64,000 nt of DNA, from assembly GCA_030682255.1 (NCBI GenBank), contig JAUXOK010000010.1:160713-224712 (forward strand), written 5' to 3'. How positions within the stretch are numbered: the first letter of the stretch is position 1; each line of letters starts with the position of its first letter. The position numbers were made by a program, and so were the translations under genes. Below are positions 55,797 through 64,000 of the stretch, in pieces. The notes beneath the pieces were generated by a model. It did not search any database, had not been told where the DNA came from, and was given only the letters and a program-made list of their open reading frames with translations. The stretch is from Bacteroidota bacterium (GTDB taxonomy: Bacteria > Bacteroidota > Bacteroidia > NS11-12g > UBA955).

Positions 55797-57465
<1,669 letters not shown>

Positions 57466-57485
57466 GAATAAGTTTTATAAGTATA

Positions 57486-57520
57486 AAAAAACCTCAATTG
57501 AAAGATTGAGGTTTTTTTTA
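57486..57520 (+). terminator. Intrinsic terminator of the groES-groEL operon
   Basis: AAAAAACCTCAAT pairs with ATTGAGGTTTTTTT around a TGAAAG loop. The following 90 nt up to the next gene are GATGA-rich low-complexity sequence with no other feature. Confidence 0.9.
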
Positions 57521-57609
57521 TAGGGATATTTGATGAGATGATTTGAAGATGATATGATGAGTTGATGATATGATTGCTTTAAGTGAAAACTAAAAACCAT
57601 CATTGTCGT

Positions 57610-58518
57610 TTATAGATGGTTCCCAATCTCTGCTACTATTTCCATCATCCAAGCAATACCTAGGTGCACAATAATGCCACCCCAAATATTTTTGGTATGA
57701 TAAGAGAGATAGCCTAACAATACACCACCAAAAAATGAGCTTATGGTTTCTGCTAGGGGTTTTCCGAAATGAATGGCCATGTAAAAAACTGCTGTAGGAA
57801 TAATAACTTGTGGACCTAAATATTTTGCAAAAGCCATAATCATAAAACCTCTGAAAAATATCTCAGTATAGATAAATGCCATGCCATAAATAGTTTCAAA
57901 TAAAATATAGTGGAGGGTTGATGGATTGTAAATTTCTAGTTTTTTTGCTCGAGGATAGTAGTCTAAAAAATCAGAGGTAAATCCTGCAACAACAATAATA
58001 GGTATCATGATAAGCAACATTTTAAAATACAATTTTGTGTGCAAATTTTTATATGTTAAGCCATAAAATGAAGTTTGAGGATGTTTAGTAACTTTCCAAA
58101 CAATGAGTAAAATGCCTATTAAGAAAACAAAACGCACTAAGTCTGTAAAAATGATTTTTGATAAACCAATGTAGCCAGGTGTAGCGAAATATTCCACAAT
58201 TTCGCCATAAATTGGCCAAACAGAACCAACGGTATAAGCCAAAAAACCCACATTCCAAAGTGACCAAAAGCTTGCTTTTTTATACCATTTACTTTTGGTT
58301 TGAAAAGACCAAATGATTAACGGAATAATGAAACTTGACGTATATAATAGCCAATAAGTTAGCAACGCATAAAGTGGTTGCATATTTTTGATGGCTTGAA
58401 TTATTTTAAAATATTCGTTACAGAAAATTGATATGGACAAGAATAATGCTATCAAAATCCAGTAAAAAATGCTGTACTGTCTTGCAAATTTAAAGATTTG
58501 TGAAATTATTGTTTTCAT
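57610..58518 (-). CDS. CPBP family intramembrane protein (CAAX protease-like)
   Basis: Polytopic membrane protein of 302 aa with about eight membrane segments. The CPBP/Rce1-type motif 1 (EExxxR) appears as T218-E219-IFF-R223, so the first Glu is Thr. The other metal/catalytic residues are kept: His250 (AIHFGKP) and His285 (IIVHLGIAW). It overlaps the LuxE-like gene by 4 bp and is its operon partner. The substrate is unknown; loss of the first Glu may or may not abolish peptidase activity. Confidence 0.8.
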   Translation of the reverse strand: MKTIISQIFKFARQYSIFYWILIALFLSISIFCNEYFKIIQAIKNMQPLYALLTYWLLYTSSFIIPLIIWSFQTKSKWYKKASFWSLWNVGFLAYTVGSVWPIYGEIVEYFATPGYIGLSKIIFTDLVRFVFLIGILLIVWKVTKHPQTSFYGLTYKNLHTKLYFKMLLIMIPIIVVAGFTSDFLDYYPRAKKLEIYNPSTLHYILFETIYGMAFIYTEIFFRGFMIMAFAKYLGPQVIIPTAVFYMAIHFGKPLAETISSFFGGVLLGYLSYHTKNIWGGIIVHLGIAWMMEIVAEIGNHL

Positions 58519-59501
58519 GCTATCAGCAAATTACAACCTCTGGTGTCGCTATAATCTATTCTTCCTAAAACTTCAAAACTACCATCTTGATATACTTTAC
58601 CTAAATCCGAAGTTGCAATAAAAGCACAGGAGTCTTGATTTGATAGGTCTATGATATTGAGTGCAACATTTTTGTTTATTTGTCCAAGATGAAATGGGTC
58701 ATTAATTTCTCTGCCAATTACTTTCATTTGTGATGGACATTGGAAAACACCGTTTTTAATTGCATACGCTTGAGAGAAAAGCTCAGTCATGCCGTATTCA
58801 CTGGCAATATCGCTGATTTCAAATGCTTTTTTCAGAAGTTCATGTACTTCGTTTCTAGTTAATTCCTTTCGTTTGCCTTTCATGCCACCTGTTTCAATGA
58901 TTTGGGTGTGTTTTAAAGAGAAAGGATATTGGTCTGCAAAATCTAGCAAAGCATAGGTTACACCCCATAAAATTGTTGGAATTTTATTGAATTCGTTAGC
59001 TTTTAACTGTTCAAATAAAGCTTGATGATTGTCTTTGTAAAACCCTGAACCCTCTATTTTGCTATTTTGAATGAAATGATTGATTTGGAAAACAAGTGAA
59101 GAATTTTGACGTTCTAAATAAGAGGGTAACAATGCTAAATGACAATATTCTGTAAAATCTTGATAAAAAAAATTGAAAGAAGAAATGAAAGAATTGATAT
59201 AGGATTGCGTTGAATTTACAAAATGTTTACTGACGCCAATTCCAGTGGTACTGCTACTTTCAAAAACTACTTCTTCGTTAAAATCCCCGGTTTTAACATG
59301 ATGTGTTTTAAAAAAATCTATTGGTAGAAATGGAATATGTTCAATATGCTTTACCTTTGCAATATCGAATTTCAGATGTTGTAGATATTGGTTGTAAACA
59401 GAATTGTGTTGTTGTTGATACAAGAAAGTTTTAATGCATAATAGTTCAAATTGATTAGCATCAAACACATGTCTGCTATTTTGCAATTCGAACAAATTCA
59501 T
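58515..59501 (-). CDS. LuxE-like acyl-protein synthetase / adenylating enzyme
   Basis: A 328-aa protein of the LuxE branch of adenylate-forming enzymes. Marks are HIPFLPIDFFKTHHVKTG, the SSSTTG phosphate loop (residues about 83-88), EYGMTELFSQAY (the adenine-binding EYGMTE motif) and a C-terminal RIDYSDTRGCNLL. No Lux genes are nearby, so bioluminescence is not implied; such proteins in Bacteroidota are of unknown role. The ATG shares the palindrome CATG with the divergent lipoprotein gene, and its -7 box lies 4 nt upstream of the ATG. Confidence 0.82.
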   Translation of the reverse strand: MNLFELQNSRHVFDANQFELLCIKTFLYQQQHNSVYNQYLQHLKFDIAKVKHIEHIPFLPIDFFKTHHVKTGDFNEEVVFESSSTTGIGVSKHFVNSTQSYINSFISSFNFFYQDFTEYCHLALLPSYLERQNSSLVFQINHFIQNSKIEGSGFYKDNHQALFEQLKANEFNKIPTILWGVTYALLDFADQYPFSLKHTQIIETGGMKGKRKELTRNEVHELLKKAFEISDIASEYGMTELFSQAYAIKNGVFQCPSQMKVIGREINDPFHLGQINKNVALNIIDLSNQDSCAFIATSDLGKVYQDGSFEVLGRIDYSDTRGCNLLIA

Positions 59502-60012
59502 GCTTCAAAAATATAATAAAATAGCGATTCTATTACTCTTATTTTCTTGTAAAATAGATGCACCAATGTTTCCAAACGAACCCATTGTAAAATTAGAAAA
59601 AGTAGAGCAATATCAACGAAATGGTAAAGACTCTTCGGTAGTTATAACCTTAAGTTATTCAGATGGAGATGGCGATATTGGACTAAATCCATCAGATACA
59701 TTTCCTCCCTTTAACTTTGGGTCACCTTATTTTTATAATTTAATTGTAAAAGTATATGAAGTTGAAAATGGAATGCAACTTCCTATTATTATACCTCTGA
59801 CAACAGATACTATTTTTTTCAATGACAGAATAACCAATTTAACTCCCACAGGTAAAAATAAATCAATTACAGGTAATATTGCTATTAATCTAAATGCCAT
59901 TCCATATCCGGGTATTTTGCCAGATACTATGATCTACAAAATAAAAATTATTGATAGAAAATTAAATGTGAGTAACGAAGTAGAAACTCAACCATTAAGG
60001 TTTGTTCGCTAA
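59500..60012 (+). CDS. Lipoprotein of unknown function
   Basis: Signal MLQKYNKIAILLLLFSCKID with lipobox LFSC. Mature part of about 155 residues is beta-rich with YSDGDGDIGLNPSDT, an Asp/Gly loop typical of a family of small Bacteroidota lipoproteins; the loop could bind calcium. No function known. The ATG overlaps the start codon of the divergent LuxE-like gene (CATG), and the stop overlaps the dcd stop by 4 bp. Confidence 0.7.
   Translation: MLQKYNKIAILLLLFSCKIDAPMFPNEPIVKLEKVEQYQRNGKDSSVVITLSYSDGDGDIGLNPSDTFPPFNFGSPYFYNLIVKVYEVENGMQLPIIIPLTTDTIFFNDRITNLTPTGKNKSITGNIAINLNAIPYPGILPDTMIYKIKIIDRKLNVSNEVETQPLRFVR
59506..59513 (-). promoter_or_regulatory. -7 promoter box (TATTTTTG) for the LuxE-like operon
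   Basis: TAnnTTTG on the minus strand; its last G is 5 nt from the A of the ATG (59501), the same distance as from box to 5' end in rnpB. It lies inside the first codons of the divergent gene. Confidence 0.6.
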
Positions 60013-60545
60013 AACTTATTTTTCCACATCATACTTTCAACAGGCTTGATAGTACGTGTATTGTATTTTGCGTTTTTCTTTTTGTTATACATAGTCTTAA
60101 CCTCACCAGCTACTACAAAATATATCAGTTGTCCAATTGGCATACCATAATAAATTCTTACGGGCTGTGCAACACTTATTTCTAGGGTCCATGTATTACA
60201 AAAACCAACATCTCCTTTGCCAGCAGTAGCATGAATATCAATTCCTAATCTGCCTGTACTGCTCTTGCCTTCAAGAAAAGGGACATGTGCATGTGTTTCT
60301 GTATATTCCTCAGTCACTCCTAGATACAGAGTTCCAGGTTGAAGAACAAAACCCTCCATTGGTATTTCAAAGTGTTCGATTTTGTTGTGTGCTTTAGCAT
60401 CTAAAACACGGTCTTTATAAGTTGCTAAATAACGTCCAAGATGAACATCATAGCTATTGGTTCCTAAACATTCAGGGCGATAAGGCTCAATTAAAATATT
60501 GCCTTTTTCTATTTCTTCTAAAATTTGGTAGTCTGTTAATATCAT
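60009..60545 (-). CDS. dcd: dCTP deaminase
   Basis: Deaminates dCTP to dUTP for thymidylate synthesis. dUTPase-like trimer fold: LGTNSYDVHLGRYLATY, FLEGKSSTGRLGIDIHATAGKGDVGF (with Ser/Arg and catalytic Glu region) and the closing PIGQLIYFV. Length 178 aa is normal. It is convergent with the upstream lipoprotein gene (stop codons overlap). No -7 box was seen; a GCGCTTTAGCGTGC dyad lies just before the start at about 60563-60576. Confidence 0.95.
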   Translation of the reverse strand: MILTDYQILEEIEKGNILIEPYRPECLGTNSYDVHLGRYLATYKDRVLDAKAHNKIEHFEIPMEGFVLQPGTLYLGVTEEYTETHAHVPFLEGKSSTGRLGIDIHATAGKGDVGFCNTWTLEISVAQPVRIYYGMPIGQLIYFVVAGEVKTMYNKKKNAKYNTRTIKPVESMMWKNKF

Positions 60546-60793
60546 TTTTCCTGTATTTAAAGGCGCTTTAGCGTGCTTTCTTCACTCCACGAAATAAATA
60601 TCTTTTATTCAAACGACAAAATTTTATTGTCATTTTGAATGTTTTTCATTTTTTAATAATTTTATGTTTTTGTGTTTGTTAACAAATTAGATATTAATAG
60701 TATTAAAAATACTAAAGTTTATTGAGCATTTTTATTTAACTATATAAATCAATTTTTTACAAAAATGTATTGTGGTTTTTCGTTTTATATAAT
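60546..60793. other. Intergenic region, nothing clear
   Basis: Very AT-rich. Apart from the short GC dyad near 60563-60576, no gene, promoter box or repeat could be supported. Confidence 0.5.
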
Positions 60794-61678
60794 TCATTCA
60801 ATAGGATTGACTTCAAAACATTTTAATGTTCTATCATCACTACAAGATATAAACGTGTTTTCATTAATCCATATGATTTTATTTACAGAACTGGTATGTC
60901 CATCATATTTTTCTTTATCGATAACTTTTAATAAAACCCTATTTCTAATGTCCCACAATTTGATTGTTTTGTCCATGCTTGCGGTTAAAATTAGATTTTC
61001 GTTATGATTAGCTTGCATGTCATTGATGTGAAGTAAATGTGCTTTTATGGTTTCATTGTTAATGTCATTATCAGTATGAAAATAAATCAGTGCATCTCTG
61101 CCACCGCTTAAAATCATGTTAATTGAATCTAGATAAAGTAAACTAAAAACAGAGGAATTAAAGTTCACCCATTTTTGAATCAATAACCAATTTTTATCAA
61201 ATTTCCATACGGCAGGTTCACTTCCAGCAATAATAAACCCATTTGGAGTAATTGATAATTTTCTAATGCTTTTATTAGAAATTTTTAATGCAGATTCAAT
61301 TTGATAATCATAATTTAATGAAATTATTTGACCATCACCAGTCGCAATATAAATTTTGTTGCTATCATTTTGAATATCATAAATTGGATGATTATTCAAT
61401 TTCAGTTTTGTGATTATTTGATGATTTACCGCATCAATAACAATAATTTCACCATTGTTTGAACCTGCAAATATTTTGTCATCATGATATAGAATAGAAA
61501 ATATTGCCGAATCGTTTTTAGCAATTAGTAACCCATCATCTTCATCAGTTTTCCATCTTACAAGCATGCCGTCTCCGCCAGAGCTATAGATGTGTCTATT
61601 TAAGGGGTCGAAACATAGGCAATAAACAGATTGTCTATGTCCAACAAAATCTCTTATTTTTACAACTTTAAAATTCAT
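60794..61678 (-). CDS. WD40 repeat beta-propeller protein
   Basis: A 294-aa cytoplasmic protein made only of WD40-type repeats, about seven blades: FVGHRQSVYCLCFDPLNRHIYSSGGDGMLVRW opens the series and GHTSSVNKIIWINENTFISCSDDRTLKCF closes it, with LILTASMDKTIKLWD as the best blade. Such propellers are protein-binding platforms; the partner is unknown. Its start codon shares CATG with the divergent phosphopantetheinyl transferase gene. Confidence 0.88.
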   Translation of the reverse strand: MNFKVVKIRDFVGHRQSVYCLCFDPLNRHIYSSGGDGMLVRWKTDEDDGLLIAKNDSAIFSILYHDDKIFAGSNNGEIIVIDAVNHQIITKLKLNNHPIYDIQNDSNKIYIATGDGQIISLNYDYQIESALKISNKSIRKLSITPNGFIIAGSEPAVWKFDKNWLLIQKWVNFNSSVFSLLYLDSINMILSGGRDALIYFHTDNDINNETIKAHLLHINDMQANHNENLILTASMDKTIKLWDIRNRVLLKVIDKEKYDGHTSSVNKIIWINENTFISCSDDRTLKCFEVNPIE

Positions 61679-62282
61679 GCCTTTATTTTTTGAGAAAACA
61701 ATTAATGCTGCAAAGAAACTAGCTGTTTGGGAAATAACAGAAGATTTATCGTTTTTTTTAAATAAGATTACTTTTTCTTGTAATTTGCCTTTTCATCCAA
61801 AGCGAAAATTAGAGAAGGCTTGTGAATTGTTTTTAGTCGATTTTATTACAAAGAACAAAGGGTTGCATCAATTTTTAGATAATGATGAAAATGGAAAACC
61901 ATATTTAAAAGAACATCAAATTTCTTTATCATTCAGTCATTCTCAAAATAAAGTAGCCTGTTTAATCGATTTTAATGGGGGGGATGTAGGGGTTGATATA
62001 GAATTATTAAAAAGTAAAATTATTGATATTGCCCCTAAATTTATTAACCCTAATGATCAATCGCCTTTTAAGGAAAAACTTATACATTGTCATTTTATTT
62101 GGGGAGCAAAAGAAGTCTTATTTAAAATTTGGTCAAAAAAAGGTATTGATTTCAAGAAAGATTTACTTATTTTACATAATATTAAATCAATTGGAATAGT
62201 TAATAAAGACGCCTATTCGCAAAAGTATAATTTAGATTGTTTAAAAATAAATGATTTTATTTTAGTTTGGAATTTTGATTAA
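61677..62282 (+). CDS. 4'-phosphopantetheinyl transferase superfamily protein
   Basis: Sfp/AcpT-type enzyme that moves phosphopantetheine from CoA to acyl-carrier proteins. Motifs LSFSHSQNKVA, GVDIE (residues 105-109, metal-binding Asp and Glu) and WGAKEVLFK (142-150, with Lys150) are all intact. Length 201 aa is between AcpS (about 125) and Sfp (about 225). No carrier protein or synthase is nearby, so it may be the cell's general enzyme. ATG at 61677, overlapping the WD40 start by 2 bp. Confidence 0.9.
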   Translation: MPLFFEKTINAAKKLAVWEITEDLSFFLNKITFSCNLPFHPKRKLEKACELFLVDFITKNKGLHQFLDNDENGKPYLKEHQISLSFSHSQNKVACLIDFNGGDVGVDIELLKSKIIDIAPKFINPNDQSPFKEKLIHCHFIWGAKEVLFKIWSKKGIDFKKDLLILHNIKSIGIVNKDAYSQKYNLDCLKINDFILVWNFD

Positions 62283-62350
62283 TAAGATTTTTTTTATAAA
62301 ATTGTAAATGTTTAGGCAACTATTTAAATGAAATTGGTGTCTTTAAGAAA

Positions 62351-64000
62351 ATGAAACGATTTATACTCATATCTTTTGTGTTGTTAAGTTTCTTGCGTGC
62401 AAATGCTTGTGACGTTATCAATGGTTCTGATATTAAGTTTGTCCATATGGGAGGCTATAAATATCATATTAAATATATTTTATACCATCAGTGTGTTTGT
62501 GCTTTAGGAATAATGCCGAAATTTACAGTTTCATGTGGTGCAAATAATTATACGCGAGTACCACCTAGAACAAGTATTAGAGATATAACGCCTGTGTGTA
62601 GCAGTGGTCAGCCACCGTGTCAAAATGGTGGATATGGTGGTTCTAGATTTGGGATAGAGGAACATATATTTGATGATACAATCGATTTTTCTCAAGCCCC
62701 ATATAATGTTTTTCTCAATGGAAATTGTTGCGAAATAATGTTTAGAGTGGCACAACCATGGGGATTGGTAGGCACAACTACAACAACTACTACATATGGG
62801 GGAGAGGCGATGATGAACCTTTGTGAGATTGGAAAAAAAGGAAATCATAGCCCAACATTATCTAATATACCCATGGCATTTATTTGTTGTAATCAACCTT
62901 TTACATTTAATAACGGGATATTCGATAATGTCGAATTTGATTCTTTATCGTATGAATTAGCAGAGCCACTAAGTGCAACTTGGGCGCCTGTAAATTGGAT
63001 TTCACCATTAAATAAAGATATTCCTTTTACCCCATATTGCCCGCCAAATCCAGGAATTGTTAATTGCAGAGCCCTGCCAAATGCAAAGCCACCAAGAGGT
63101 TTTTATTTTGATAAAGAGTCTGGAGATATGGTATTAACTCCTGTTAAGTGTGATGAGTCTGGTCCTGTAGCTATCAAAGTTACAGAATGGAGAAGAGATT
63201 CTGCTACTCGGAAAATGATAAAAATTGGATTCACTCGAAGAGATATTTACGTTACAGTTGTAACATGCGGAGATAATAACCCACCTGAAATCATAGGTCC
63301 TAATAAACATTCAATTTGTGAAGGTGATAAATTATGTTTCAAAATTTTAGGCAAGGATCTTATTTTTACCCCAAATCAAATAACTCCTGATACTGTTCAA
63401 TTAACTTGGAATAATGCAATAATTGGTGCTACTTTCAATGTGTTAAATCCCAATGATAGGGAAAAAGAAGCTGAATTCTGTTGGCAAACCAAAATAGGGG
63501 ATGCTAGAAATCAAGTATATACTTTTACGGCAAGTGCCAAGGATGATGCCTGTCCAAGACCAGCTACTACTATCAAAGGTTTTACTATTAAGGTAAATCC
63601 CAAAGCGAGAGATACACGTAAATATGATATTTTAGATTGCGGTAAGTTGAAGTTCAACGCTTTTCCTGCAGATACTGTTAATTACAATCAAAAAGGTTAC
63701 CGTTACAAATACACCATTCGTGACAGCACAAACAGTGGTCGAATATTTCTTTTAACCTTCAATAAAGCAGATAGTATTAAATTTCAAACAGGCGGTAAAT
63801 ACATCATCGAGCATGAGATAAACAATCCGCCTTTTAACTGTCCAACGATTTATTTAGATACTGTTATTATACCGCCAGTTTTAGATGTAAAATTAAAATT
63901 TGGCAGAGATACCTTTGTTTGTGCGGGCAATAGTTTAACCATCGAGCCAGTTGTTTCATATGGTATTCCCGCCTATCAATATAGATGGGAGGTTCCATTG
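62351..64000 (+). CDS. Large secreted cysteine-rich repeat protein (3' partial)
   Basis: Frame open from the ATG at 62351 to the window end (550 codons). Signal peptide MKRFILISFVLLSFLRANA. The N-terminal 170 residues hold many cysteines (VCALG, SCGANN, VCSSGQPPCQ, NGNCCEIMF) and a run of seven Thr. Later parts read CCNQPFTFNNGIFDNVEFDSLSYELAEPL, ICEGDKLCFKILGKD and VCAGNSLTIEPVVSYG, which resemble the PKD/Ig-like surface proteins of Bacteroidota that end in gliding-motility-type T9SS signals. Such a C-terminus would lie outside the window. Function unknown; likely adhesin-like. Confidence 0.75.
   Translation, partial: MKRFILISFVLLSFLRANACDVINGSDIKFVHMGGYKYHIKYILYHQCVCALGIMPKFTVSCGANNYTRVPPRTSIRDITPVCSSGQPPCQNGGYGGSRFGIEEHIFDDTIDFSQAPYNVFLNGNCCEIMFRVAQPWGLVGTTTTTTTYGGEAMMNLCEIGKKGNHSPTLSNIPMAFICCNQPFTFNNGIFDNVEFDSLSYELAEPLSATWAPVNWISPLNKDIPFTPYCPPNPGIVNCRALPNAKPPRGFYFDKESGDMVLTPVKCDESGPVAIKVTEWRRDSATRKMIKIGFTRRDIYVTVVTCGDNNPPEIIGPNKHSICEGDKLCFKILGKDLIFTPNQITPDTVQLTWNNAIIGATFNVLNPNDREKEAEFCWQTKIGDARNQVYTFTASAKDDACPRPATTIKGFTIKVNPKARDTRKYDILDCGKLKFNAFPADTVNYNQKGYRYKYTIRDSTNSGRIFLLTFNKADSIKFQTGGKYIIEHEINNPPFNCPTIYLDTVIIPPVLDVKLKFGRDTFVCAGNSLTIEPVVSYGIPAYQYRWEVPL

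Noticed and set aside
58515..59501. Bioluminescence (lux) operon
   Set aside because: Only a LuxE-like gene is present; no luxAB, luxC or luxD.

Overview
The window is a low-GC chromosomal segment from a member of the Bacteroidota. Five things support this: a TonB-dependent receptor with a lipoprotein partner; type IX secretion (T9SS) C-terminal signals on an MbnP-like protein and on a decayed gene; promoters with the Bacteroidota -7 box TAnnTTTG; near absence of Shine-Dalgarno sequences; and a complete dcw cluster in the Bacteroidota order. I cannot name the genus. The part from about 1 to 37 kb and from 57 kb to the end is a mosaic of small housekeeping operons and lineage-specific lipoproteins. 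No rRNA, tRNA, CRISPR array, prophage or intact insertion sequence was seen.

Layout. 1-3.3 kb: surface lipoprotein (5' cut by the window) and TonB-dependent receptor. 3.4-7.5 kb: lolA, trhO, a DUF1905/YdeI-like gene and aspS, three of them with a -7 box placed so that the transcript should begin at or next to the start codon. 7.5-9.3 kb: hairpin repeats, a 128-bp MITE-like element, a lipoprotein gene and a 15-bp tandem repeat. 9.3-12.2 kb: era and rlmN, divergent from a ChaN-like gene. 12.3-15.4 kb: an MbnP-like T9SS cargo protein followed by two di-haem MbnH/CcpA-like lipoproteins, probably a copper or metal handling module. 15.4-17.3 kb: nhaD and a DUF2480 gene. 17.4-23.8 kb: two SGNH hydrolases, an MBOAT acyltransferase and two glycosyltransferases, likely an O-acylated surface glycan locus. 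23.8-35.9 kb: lhgO, lapA-like, a lone AAA ATPase, lysC and fbp around a palindromic bidirectional promoter, cyanophycinase, a monooxygenase-like gene, a relic of a T9SS sorting domain, mtgA, pyrH, lplA, an acyl-CoA dehydrogenase and small unknowns.

36.2-36.6 kb holds the RNase P RNA gene (minus strand). An LpoB-like secreted protein and an S46 dipeptidyl peptidase of DPP7 type follow. 39.8-54.9 kb is the dcw cluster: mraZ (behind three MraZ boxes), rsmH, ftsL-like, ftsI, murE, mraY, murD, ftsW, murG, murC, ftsQ, ftsA, ftsZ. The genes are almost all overlapping or a few bases apart, so one long operon makes the peptidoglycan precursor and the divisome; yraN follows. groES-groEL come next, then a CPBP protease and a LuxE-like synthetase, a lipoprotein, dcd, a WD40 protein, a phosphopantetheinyl transferase, and the first 550 codons of a large secreted cysteine-rich protein cut by the window end.

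The most notable observations are: (1) -7 boxes set 5-9 nt before start codons, with spacing calibrated by the rnpB promoter, predicting leaderless or near-leaderless mRNAs; (2) an 18-bp palindrome made of two abutting -7 boxes serving lysC and fbp; (3) two divergent gene pairs whose start codons share the same CATG; (4) a MITE-like element that supplies the stop codon of a lipoprotein gene; (5) the MbnP/MbnH-like surface module.
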